Below, one piece after another: positions 1 through 7,603 of a stretch of DNA of 9,675 nucleotides. The stretch is from RPRI01 sp051233685 (lineage in GTDB: Bacteria > Desulfobacterota > Desulfobacteria > Desulfobacterales > RPRI01). Position numbers and translations under genes: made by a program. The notes under the pieces are model-generated. The model searched no databases. It worked only from the letters and a program-made list of their open reading frames with translations, and was not told where the DNA came from. The stretch lies in assembly GCF_051233685.1 (NCBI RefSeq), contig NZ_JBAMMY010000021.1:1-9675 (forward strand). Direction: 5' to 3'. The first letter of the stretch is position 1. Every line of letters starts with the position of its first letter.

Positions 1-140
1 ATTTTTCATTTATCCGGCAATAGCGGACCTTTTGAAAAGGACTTTGTAAGAAAAAAGAACTTAAACCCGGAGAAAATATCAGAGACCTTTGGTAGCTTAA
101 TTTTTATGAAAATCAGTCTTGACATGGGGTCCACTATACA
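1..140. mobile_element. possible IS3-family-like terminal end
   Basis: Read on the minus strand from about 140, the sequence starts TGTATAGTGGACCCCATGTC. It begins with TG and has the GACCCC block often seen at the ends of IS3/IS150-group elements; on the plus strand it therefore ends in CA. The element body would extend left, outside the window. No transposase reading frame is visible in the 140 bases and the opposite end is not available, so this is pattern recognition only. It could equally be ordinary AT-rich intergenic DNA. Confidence 0.22.
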
Positions 141-193
141 ATTGGAATTGTTTAAGTAGCCAGGAAATATTTTAGCCGGGCAGAAACTCCTTA
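1..193. other. non-coding left edge
   Basis: No convincing gene is seen downstream of the caspase remnant. A minus-strand frame of 63 codons (6-197) overlaps the end of the caspase frame and looks like no family I know. The plus frame 1-168 is open from the window edge to a TAG, but its peptide is low in recognisable motifs. Two short palindromes are present: CCTTTT-g-AAAAGG at 28-40 and ACAATT-gg-AATTGT at 138-151. Neither has a T-run that would make it a clear terminator for the operon. Confidence 0.5.
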
Positions 194-670
194 TCAACGA
201 ACCTGACCCTTTTTGGCCACGGAATCCGATATGCCGCTTGGCATCACAGGCATATCCGATAATACCTGCGGTGATACCATTTGCGGAGTTTGTGGTCCGG
301 TCTGCTTGTGACGAAGTTCTTCGACTATCGGCAAGGCGTAATCAAATACCTCCTTGAGTGATACCCATCCGTCGTGGTTCGCATCAGCGTCTGGCTTCAG
401 GGCGTTTAACAGGGAATAAGTGAAAAGGCCATGTTTAGCCGGAGCGTATTCCTGCGATTCCTCGCTGCCTTTGGATGCTACGATCAAAGCAAACTGTGAG
501 GCGGCAGAACGCTTCATGAGTGAATGCGGCTCAAAGTTACCTTCTATGCTTCGCGCCTGACAGGTGTCGACTATCAGCACGCGGCGTCCGGCCGCATCAC
601 GCAGGGCGTCGAAAAAGACCGTCCATGAAATAAGCGAGGCAGCTTTTTTGCCTTTCAGATGATCCTGGGT
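194..670 (-). pseudogene. caspase-like (peptidase C14) C-terminal remnant
   Basis: This is the C-terminal half of a caspase/metacaspase-type cysteine protease domain. The frame is open from a stop at 671-673 to TGA at 194-196. The strand-loop motif LIVDTCQARS carries the nucleophile Cys (TGT, near 563-565) in the DxC context typical of C14 peptidases. It is followed by a KHGLFTYSLLNAL block, the usual p10-like helix region. A canonical EF-hand-type loop, DANHDGWVSLKE, follows (Asp, Asn, Asp, Gly and Glu at positions 1, 3, 5, 6 and 12). The catalytic His half (the usual GHG motif some 40-50 residues before the Cys) is absent. The piece has no start codon of its own with a ribosome site; a GTG at 580 lies inside the active-site strand and would not give a folded domain. 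It was evidently fused to the WD40 protein upstream, which runs into it out of frame (its stop is at 655-657). Not expected to be an active protease. Confidence 0.8.
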
Positions 671-1941
671 TTAAAGCTGTCCTTCCAGTCTGAAACAGTA
701 ATGCCTCCGGCTTCAAGAATCGGCATAAACAGTGGTTCATCAGGAGCTTTTTCCGTATCCTGGTCGCCTCCGCCAAATACCGCAAAATAAAGTTGCGTAT
801 TGTTGCCTTTATCCAGCGGATAGCGCACCACCGAAGCATCGGCTGATAATGCAAAACACTCCTGAGCACGGCTGAAGTTGGCAATATCCGGACCCCGGAA
901 TAACTTCAATTTACCATCCGATCCCAAAACACCCACTCCCGGGTCTTCCGAGGCAAAAGCGATCTGGTTATCAGGCATCTGCTGGATTTCTAAAATGCGG
1001 TTTTGCGTAAGTGAAATTTTTTCCGGTGCGTCCATTCCCCGGTTTTTCCAGCGATAAACCGGATTAAGCCCTTCACCGGAATACTGGCCGCCGGCAAAAA
1101 GAGACAAACCGTCCGATGACCACACAACGCTTGTAAAACCCACCTGGTGCTCGATTTTGCCGGTATCAGGATGATATTTTAAAGACAGGTCCTTTGCAGA
1201 AATCACCGAAATTGCCGGAACGTCGATAAATCCGACGGCGATCAGCTCAGCATCCGGTGAGAACCGCACCGAGACAGGTTTCTTGCCTCCGGGAATAGCA
1301 CGGCGGCCGATCAGCTTGAACTTGTGGTCATACAGCCGCACAAATCCATCCAGGGCGGTAACGACTATGCGGCCTCTGCTGCTGATATCCAGATCCATTA
1401 TATCATCCTGGTACCCGACATCGGCTGCGACCGTTTTGCCATCTTCTATGCGCAACATCCGAAACCCTGAATATCCCTGTAATCCGACTGCCAGATGCTT
1501 GCCGTCCGGCATCCAGGCCAGCGCATTGATCACATTGTCAAAACCGCCCAGTCGGCGGGTCAGCTGGCCGCTTAGCACATCGAAAAAGTAGATGGAGGTT
1601 TTTTTGTCCCGGTCCCAGCCCGTCCAGCCCCCTGTCGCCACGGTCTTGCCATCAGGTGAAACGGCAATGGCGTATAGCTGACCTTCATGGCCTGCATCGA
1701 TTGGAACTCGCAGCACTGATATCAACCGCATCTGCGGCATTTGCCAAACCCTGATGGTTTTGTCATCGGAACAGGTGATCAGGCGGTTGCGCGGCAGATC
1801 GGGCAATACGCGCCTGATAAGTGTGGTATGCATGCCGGTCTCGATGCGAAGCTGTGGAGTGGTGGTTGGCTCAGCCGGCTGCGCCGCGTCCGGCCAGGCC
1901 CAGAAAAGTATTAAACTCAGGGCAAGAACTAAGCACCTCAT
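655..1941 (-). CDS. secreted WD40-repeat protein, N-terminal part of a broken WD40-caspase fusion
   Basis: 428 codons. Residues 1-23 form a Sec signal peptide (hydrophobic LVLALSLILFWAW, then an Ala-rich cleavage region around A20-A23), so the protein is exported. The rest is WD40 beta-propeller. Blades are recognisable from SPDGK/MPDGK/SPDAE/SSDGL turns and D-x-hydrophobic-W/F/Y endings, for example TCSDDKTIRVW (56-66), AVSPDGKTVATGG (93-105), AWMPDGKHLAVG (142-153), ALDGFVRLYD (196-205), RFSPDAELIAVG (226-237) and VWSSDGLSLFAGG (273-285). About seven blades plus the beginning of more are present. The ATG has GGAG 8 bases upstream, and the gene follows tpsA by 22 bp, so it is the third gene of the TPS operon. 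The frame ends in DSFKPRII, after which the caspase remnant continues in another frame. Family members I know continue with further propeller and a complete caspase domain, so this is a truncated product. It may still make an exported propeller. Its ligand is unknown. Confidence 0.75.
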   Translation of the reverse strand: MRCLVLALSLILFWAWPDAAQPAEPTTTPQLRIETGMHTTLIRRVLPDLPRNRLITCSDDKTIRVWQMPQMRLISVLRVPIDAGHEGQLYAIAVSPDGKTVATGGWTGWDRDKKTSIYFFDVLSGQLTRRLGGFDNVINALAWMPDGKHLAVGLQGYSGFRMLRIEDGKTVAADVGYQDDIMDLDISSRGRIVVTALDGFVRLYDHKFKLIGRRAIPGGKKPVSVRFSPDAELIAVGFIDVPAISVISAKDLSLKYHPDTGKIEHQVGFTSVVWSSDGLSLFAGGQYSGEGLNPVYRWKNRGMDAPEKISLTQNRILEIQQMPDNQIAFASEDPGVGVLGSDGKLKLFRGPDIANFSRAQECFALSADASVVRYPLDKGNNTQLYFAVFGGGDQDTEKAPDEPLFMPILEAGGITVSDWKDSFKPRII

Positions 1942-1963
1942 CTTGTATGCTCCAGGGTTTCCA

Positions 1964-4705
1964 TTATTTAATGCCGAAATCCGTAGTCTGGCCTACACCG
2001 CGTCCCCCGGCGAATTCCATGAGATTTTTATTGTTATCTTCTTCATCCGTATTTTCTTCTTCATCGGGGATGATCTCACTGAGACCGGCGTTACCGGCCG
2101 CTCTCATGGCTTCAATTTCACTTTCCGAAAGACTGTCATTGGCGCCCGATGCTCCAGGAACGCCGCTTCCCGATACATTGACAAGATCGGGCGGCAGCGC
2201 GGGAAGCGCAGTCAGAGCACCCGGTAAACCGGGCGGATCAACGCGTGGTCCGGGTGTAATGGCCGGTGCTACATCGTACGGAGCTCTCAGCTGAACCTGA
2301 GTGGCCAACGGGATATCGCCGAAATAGTTACCAGTATAATTGTAGGGACCAGGGTGGACTACATCCCCTGATAGCAATTTCTCCAGAGCTTCGCCTCCCG
2401 TGTTAATGTTTACGCCGTTTGTAACGCCGGAGGATATGCCCTTTGCAGGTGTCAGAGTTCCTCCAGCAACAATGGTCACCGTACCTGAAGCTTTAGCGCC
2501 CTGCATAATAATATTACCGCCTGCATGCAGAAACAGGGATGCCGGACCATTTCCTGTCGGGTCAAACGAAGGCTTTCCCGGATAATAGTCTGCACCCGAA
2601 TAAATCTGCGAAAGGGCATTCTGATCATAACTCGCATAAAATGTGTCTGCATTTGGATCATAAAACTGAACGGCAGGCCCGATATCGCTGCGCAGAGTGA
2701 TATCTCCGGTTCTTGCAGTAATACTAACGGGACCAAGTGTTTCCAGCAAACCCAGCGTTACCGATCCGTAGGCATCCAGTGCCAGATTCTTCTCGTCACT
2801 GATATGAACAGCCGAATAATCGGAAGGACCTCCAAAACTGATGTCGCCCCCTGTTGATGTTGCTATCAGATCGCCTCCTCTCAACCAGATGGTTGGTTCG
2901 GGAGAAGCCAATCCGCTTCCGCTGAAATATATATTTCTACCAGCAGTCACATCCAGGCTGTCTATAATAAAGGTGTTCAAGTTTGCATCTCTTCCGGCAT
3001 TAAGCACCAGGGTTCCGCCTTCACGAACGTTACTGAGATTGATATCCCTCCCCGCATGAATATTGACGATATGACCTATCAATCCGCCGGTAAACACATC
3101 TCCTGCAGTCGGGGATAGGGCATTGATAATCAGTTGGCCCGGGTTTAAAACATCGAGATGAATAGCGCCGCCGGACGAAGTAGCGCTTATTTTGGGGGAA
3201 AATTTTGCATTGAAGGAGTCGATGCCGCCGTCTGCGATCAGTTCGATCTCGGAAGGTGAATACGCATAGCTTGCAACTGCGCCTTGCAGGATTTTGCTGC
3301 GGGTATCGATCGTCAATTTTCCGCTGGTTGAAACCCCGTTTTGTGTTGTTATGGAAATATCGCCCAAAGCTCTGAACGTCAGAGGGCCGCTGCCCGAATC
3401 AATAGCAGGGCTTGTCCCTATACCATAACTACTACCCATTCCATAAGTATCGTCTGTACCGTTAACCTCTATTCCGCCGGCACCTGCCGTTATTGTGATA
3501 GGCTGATCGTTACTTAAAACCTTATGATTGACTGCGACTTTGTCCGCCGCTGTTAATACAATCTCTCCGGTTGTATCGGGGATCGGAGCATCAACTGTCA
3601 CATCGCCGCCTGTTGAAATCAGGCTGAGTTTTCCTGTTGTGGAAAACGCTATATAGGGTTTAAGCTGATCAACAATATAGGCTCTCAGGTATGCAGCTTG
3701 GTCAGCAATTCCGGTTAAGTCCGGCACCGCAAAAGTTGTTGGGGGGGCAGGACCGGTGGTCAGGTTTCCTCCGGTAGTTGCTGTGATAGGAGCAGAACCG
3801 CTCTGTATCCGGTAAGTTCTGCTGTTTGTGTTGTCCCATGCGATATTCAAAATGCCGTTTGTTGCCGCGATATTGACATCTCCATCATATGTTACAAGAT
3901 CCTTGTTCAGGTTGACATCATTTCCTGCAGCAAGGGTCACATGTCCGCCGGGAACAGGTGTGATGGAAGAATCGATTCCCTGATTGATGTTGACAAAACC
4001 CTGAGTTGAAATCAGCGAGAGTCTGCCGCCTGTGAGATAGGATGCATTGGTAAGTGAGGAGCCACTGCGTACTGTGATAGGAGCCGTACCGGCATAAACC
4101 GCCTTGCCTTGTGCCAGGTTGACCGTACCTGACCCGGCATACAGATTGACTGCCCCATTATCGGTTACGATGTAAACGTTGACATTGATATCTTTAGCGG
4201 CAGACAAGGTCAACCCGCCACCCGCATACCGGCCACGCCCGTCGATAACATAATTGACATTAATATCATTATCCGCACTCACATAGGTGCTTGTTCCGGT
4301 GCGCAGCACACGATCGATCAGGCTTGCTTCGGCCATACCAATGGTGAAATCATAGGGGTCCAGCAGAAGTGAGCCGGCTTTGCCATTACTTGCTCCGGCA
4401 TCGACCATGCCATAAAAGTCCAGCATCTGTTTACCGGAAACCTCGACAATACCTCCATCACCGCCCTCTGCACCGCCGCGCGCTGAGATACTGCCGGAAT
4501 AAACGGTATGGCCGTCCGACCAGACAACCACTTCTCCACCATCGCCCCGGCTGAGAGCGTCGGCGCTCAATATCGCACCGTCATCAATTTGGGTGCTCTT
4601 TGAACGATAGGTGTCATTGCCGCCCTGATAGGCGCCACCTACATGCAATTTACCGCCGCCAAAAATGCCGTCTGCATTAAGCTTTGCCGAAGATGTGAGA
4701 TGCAC
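1964..4705 (-). pseudogene. TpsA exoprotein, C-terminal passenger fragment (filamentous hemagglutinin type)
   Basis: 913 codons forming the body of a two-partner-secretion exoprotein, separated from its signal and TPS domain by a frameshift. The composition is Gly/Asn/Asp/Ser/Thr-rich with alternating hydrophobics, as in right-handed beta-helices. Residues 4-123 (SSAKLNADGIFGGGKLHVGG to LLLDPYDFTIG) are the conserved stretch that follows the TPS domain in this family. Degenerate repeats follow: units near residues 164-197, 254-287 and 380-415 share a GGxxTLxAxxDxNxN...DGxVNIxA pattern, and GGRLSLISTQG (226-236) recurs as TGKLSLISTGG (357-367). The tail has a Pro-rich segment (about 808-840) and a very acidic run, DEEENTDEED (881-890). 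No anchoring domain is seen. The apparent GTG start at 4705 sits inside conserved sequence with no ribosome site, so this is not a separate gene. Stop TAA at 1964-1966. Without the frameshift the whole protein would be about 1,230 residues. Confidence 0.85.
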
Positions 4706-5651
4706 CTGATATTTGTCCTCCCTTTGTCCCTCTGGCGCTCAGATTGCCGCTGACATCCACATTACCGCCATGGGCCAGAAGCAGGATGCGACCGCCTTCC
4801 TGAACGGCGCTGTCGGCAAGTATTGTGCCGCTCATGTTAATCAGGCTGTCTACCACATCTTTGGCTGCGTCGGCAGTAACCAAAACTGCCTGACCACCAT
4901 CAACATCAATTGTACCTGACTGACTGATAAGACTTTTTACCGGCTGCCCCTGAGCATCCTTGAGCATGGCCAGAGATGCATCACTCAATGCAAGCTTAAT
5001 CAGTCCGTCACCGTAAAGATCAATTGTAAAAGTATCTGCCGCACCTAATAAAACCTTGCCCAATCGGGCCTGGATCAGGCCGTCATTACGAACATATGGA
5101 GCTACCAGAGCAACCAGACCGCTCTCTGCGGCAGTTATGCTGCCGGCATTGATGATCCCGGCACCAGGTTTGCCTGGTTTGTCAAACACCAGTTTTGCCT
5201 GCATAAAATTGTCATTGTTGAGATTGGAAGTGCTGGCGATAGGGCTGCCGACGTTGATCTGGGCGCCCTTGCCAAAAATTATGCCGTTCGGGTTAATGAG
5301 AAGCACCTGGCCATTTGCATCCATCCGTCCAAGAATAAGAGAACTCTGATTGCCTGTAACGCGGTTGAATGTGGCTGAAGCGGAGGAAGGTTGGGCGAAA
5401 CGGACCTGTTCGTTTTGCTGTATGCCAAAGCCACGCCAGTCGATTATAGCACGCTGACTGCTTTGCTGAATAATGGTTGTGTTGCCCTGTTCGACGATAT
5501 TTGCACTACCGGCACGAACTACCCCGTTTTCCGGGGCGGCATGCGCTGCCGGGATTAATCCGGCAAACAGAACAGTTACCGCCAGCAGATGCAAGGCAAT
5601 ATAATAAGCCCAACTATATGCAGACCTATCAGCAGTTTGTATCTTCTTCAT
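4677..5651 (-). pseudogene. TpsA exoprotein, N-terminal fragment with signal peptide and TPS secretion domain
   Basis: 324 codons. A long signal peptide (residues 1-38; charged MKKIQTADR, hydrophobic LHLLAVTVLFAGLI, cleavage after AHA) leads into a filamentous-hemagglutinin N-terminal (TPS) domain at about 40-290. The family hallmarks are visible: NTTIIQQSSQRAIIDWRGF (57-75), FNRVTGNQSSLILGRM (95-110) and INPNGIIFGKGA (119-130), which contains the NPNG[IV]xFG motif. This domain is the export signal recognised by the TpsB partner. ATG at 5649-5651 has GAGG 7 bases upstream and lies 35 bp after the tpsB stop. The reading frame runs correctly to about residue 314 (TKGGQI), then enters 10 out-of-frame residues and a TAA at 4677-4679. 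The next frame resumes with QVHLTSSAKLNADG, so removing one base at about 4709-4714 restores GGQI-QVHL. If translated, this fragment would still hold a complete TPS domain, but it would need an intact TpsB for export. Confidence 0.88.
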
Positions 5652-5686
5652 ATTTTAACCTCGTTGATCCGGTATATCCAAAATAT

Positions 5687-6667
5687 TTAGTAACGAACGG
5701 AAAGCCCCGCATAGCCTCTTATATCCCGGTCTTTTTCTGCGGACACGTCGCGCGTGAGCGGTTTCGCCAATTCGGCATAACAGAAAACATTTCGTCCCAG
5801 GTTCATCCTCAGGCCCAGTCCTGCGGAAGCGGCAGATTCCGAATCTGAAGAAAGGTCGCCAGGTGATCGCTGATAAACTATACCGGCATCGTAGAAAGCA
5901 TATCCTGTATACGAAAAGACCAAACGATGGCTTGTCACAGCGCCGTTATAACGCAATTCCAGTTTCATCCCTACACCATTATCACCCACCAGTTCCGACG
6001 GATCGTAACCGCGACCGATTTGCTCTCCGCCAAAACTATAAAGCTCGGAAGATAACAGATCGGTACATGCATATTGTGCGTTGGCAGCTATTAAAAATGA
6101 CCAGTGTGGCAACAAGGATTGAAGTCTGGCTGCATATAATACTGCCTTGGTGAAATCGACCTTGCCTTCGGGGCGTGAAAGCATCAGGTCGTTATTATCG
6201 GAAGATCCCAATCCATTGATCCCCCGGCTCAGTTCGATATCCAGCAGGTTGACGCCCCATGCGTCGGCAAGGTCAAAGGTAGCGCCTAATCTTAAGGCGC
6301 GTATGCGGTCGCGCGTGTCCGTAACGCCAAAAATTTGCGTTTTTCCATCATGAGCGGTAAAAGTGCCGCGAAGGTAAAGATTATCGGTCCGGTTTCGAAT
6401 CAACGGATAGATGTATGTAAGTGCGGCGGATTGGGAAGATGTTTCGAGATTCAGCGGGATGAAGGCCATCTCTTTCGGCTTGGAATCAACGGCAGAAAGG
6501 GACAAATTTAATTTACCGCCTTCCGTTCCGAGATTTTCCTCATGCGAAAAAGCACCAAATTTGAGCTTTTCATTTCCGCTGGTCACATACCTCAGCGTAG
6601 TTTTTTCCTGTAACCCAAACACCGAGTTTAATCCGATGTCTGCGGATATTCTCATGGGCCCCAGCAA
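5687..6667 (-). pseudogene. TpsB transporter, C-terminal beta-barrel fragment (ShlB/FhaC/HecB family)
   Basis: 326 codons containing nearly the whole 16-stranded outer-membrane barrel of a two-partner-secretion transporter. The invariant loop-6 motif is present as QIGRGYDPSEL (216-226; family consensus [VI]RG[YF]). Later barrel features are also clear: LELRYNG (236-242), FYDAGIVY (258-265), SAGLGLRMNL (281-290) and YAELAKPLTRD (297-307). The last residues, GLSVRY, end in an aromatic, as expected for Bam-dependent barrels. Stop TAA at 5687-5689, just before tpsA. The frame opens at a TTG (6665-6667) with no ribosome site, because it is the continuation of the upstream fragment after a one-base shift. 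Alone it lacks a signal peptide and both POTRA domains, so it could not reach the outer membrane. Confidence 0.88.
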
Positions 6668-7373
6668 TTTTGCCGCCCCTATTATCTAAAGACAGCCCGC
6701 CCTGAACCTTGCTTTGAACAAGCTGCACGACCATTTCCGAAGCACCCGGTTCTTTTTGAGAAGCTTTGATCACAGCCGGTGCGTATGCACCGGGCAAATC
6801 ATTTATCAGCAACAAATAGCGCTCCAGAACTTTATTTTTGAGAGGACGGCACTGCCGGATCTTTTCTGCATAATTGTGCACCAGCTTGCGCTGATCGTTA
6901 TCCGCCCCTTCTATAGTAACCTCGGCTATGTAGCCCTCAATTACCTTCAAGCGGACCTGCCCGTCTTCGACCGATTGTGCAGGAACAACGACCCGTGACA
7001 GGATATAGCCGTCATTACGATATTTTGCAGTCAGTATTGAAGCGATTTGATAAACATCGGCAAGCGAGATCTCCTTGCCCAGACTGCTTTGGTAATAGAC
7101 CAACAGGTCTTTTTCGGAATAGACGGTTGCTCCCTCAAACACCAGCCGGGTAAGCTTAAACTTTATATCCTGTGCATTCGGTGGCATAAGTTGATCCGCT
7201 TCCGGTACGACCATTCTATCCAGCCTGTCTGTTCGTATCTTGGGTTGATGCCGGAACTGCTGTTCGATTTGCCCAGGCTGGACAGTACCCGGCAGTTCGG
7301 CGGCACTTGCCATTAAGCTCCAAATTAAGATCAGCCCCAGGATATTTAATATGTTTACAAAAAATTGTCTCAT
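6570..7373 (-). pseudogene. TpsB transporter, N-terminal fragment with signal peptide and POTRA domains
   Basis: 267 codons. Residues 1-25 form a signal peptide (LNILGLILIWSLMASAA, cleavage before E26). A short periplasmic linker/plug region follows, then POTRA domain 1 at about 71-147 (FKLTRLVFEGATVYSEKDL to VRLKVIEG, the usual ShlB-type POTRA_2 pattern with YRNDGYILSRVVVP at 118-131) and a second POTRA at about 148-222 (GYIAEVTIEGA to MVVQLVQ). The barrel begins with VQGGLSLDNRGGK (223-235), after which the frame is wrong and stops at 6570-6572. The correct continuation, LLGPMRISADIG, is in the next frame and overlaps this one. The ATG at 7371-7373 gives a good signal peptide, although the ribosome site is weak (GGCGGA lies about 13 bases upstream). 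Joined, the protein would be about 561 residues, normal for ShlB/FhaC. As given, the product would be periplasmic POTRA domains without a pore. Confidence 0.88.
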
Positions 7374-7416
7374 AGTAGATTCGTAATCCGCCTTGAATGG
7401 TTTTTCAAAGAAATGA

Positions 7417-7445
7417 AAGATAGACTTTTATAAAAATTGACACAA
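7417..7445 (-). promoter_or_regulatory. weak candidate promoter for the TPS operon
   Basis: Read on the minus strand, TTGTGT (7440-7445) and TATCTT (7417-7422) are separated by 17 bases, placing a start near 7410 and a leader of about 37 bases before the tpsB ATG. Each box departs from the sigma70 consensus, so an activator may be needed or the site may be wrong. An inverted repeat overlaps the upstream box. Confidence 0.3.
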
Positions 7446-7459
7446 ACGTCTTTGTTTGT
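7442..7459. promoter_or_regulatory. inverted repeat, possible operator
   Basis: ACAAAC (7442-7447) and GTTTGT (7454-7459) are perfect inverted arms around six bases. The repeat overlaps the -35 position of the candidate tpsB promoter, a typical place for a repressor or activator site. The DNA is AT-rich, so a chance occurrence is possible. Confidence 0.25.
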
Positions 7460-7507
7460 ATTCCGGTATGAAAGTGGTAATGATCGGTTTTAACGGGAGT
7501 CTAATAT

Positions 7508-7541
7508 AAAAAAAAGGACATATTGGTAAAAACTCCTTTTT
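7508..7541 (-). terminator. AT-rich intrinsic terminator-like hairpin
   Basis: On the minus strand AAAAAGGA (7534-7541) pairs with TCCTTTTT (7511-7518) across a 15-base loop, and the T-run continues to 7508. It lies about 60 bases after the methyltransferase-like gene stop and before the tpsB promoter region, where a terminator would separate the two transcription units. The stem has only three G-C pairs, so it would be weak. Confidence 0.4.
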
Positions 7542-7603
7542 ACTCTGCGCAAACTTATGAATACAATTTTATTTTTGTCAATGTGAAATAATATTGACTA
7601 TGG

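Noticed and set aside
119..142. TTGACA (119-124) with TATACA (135-140) as a plus-strand promoter
   Set aside because: The boxes are only 10 bases apart, and no plus-strand gene follows.
597..884. Minus-strand 95-codon frame across the WD40/caspase junction
   Set aside because: It is the third frame of the WD40 coding region and shows no family features; the WD40 and caspase frames explain the same DNA.
1754..2294. Two overlapping plus-strand frames of 157 codons each
   Set aside because: Both lie antisense to the WD40 start and TpsA end, overlap each other, and have Ser/Arg/Pro-rich shadow composition without a ribosome site.
4665..4720. Programmed ribosomal frameshifting in tpsA (and likewise in tpsB at 6668)
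   Set aside because: No heptameric slippery site, no stop codon at the slip point and no nearby stimulatory stem is evident; a simple one-base insertion fits better.
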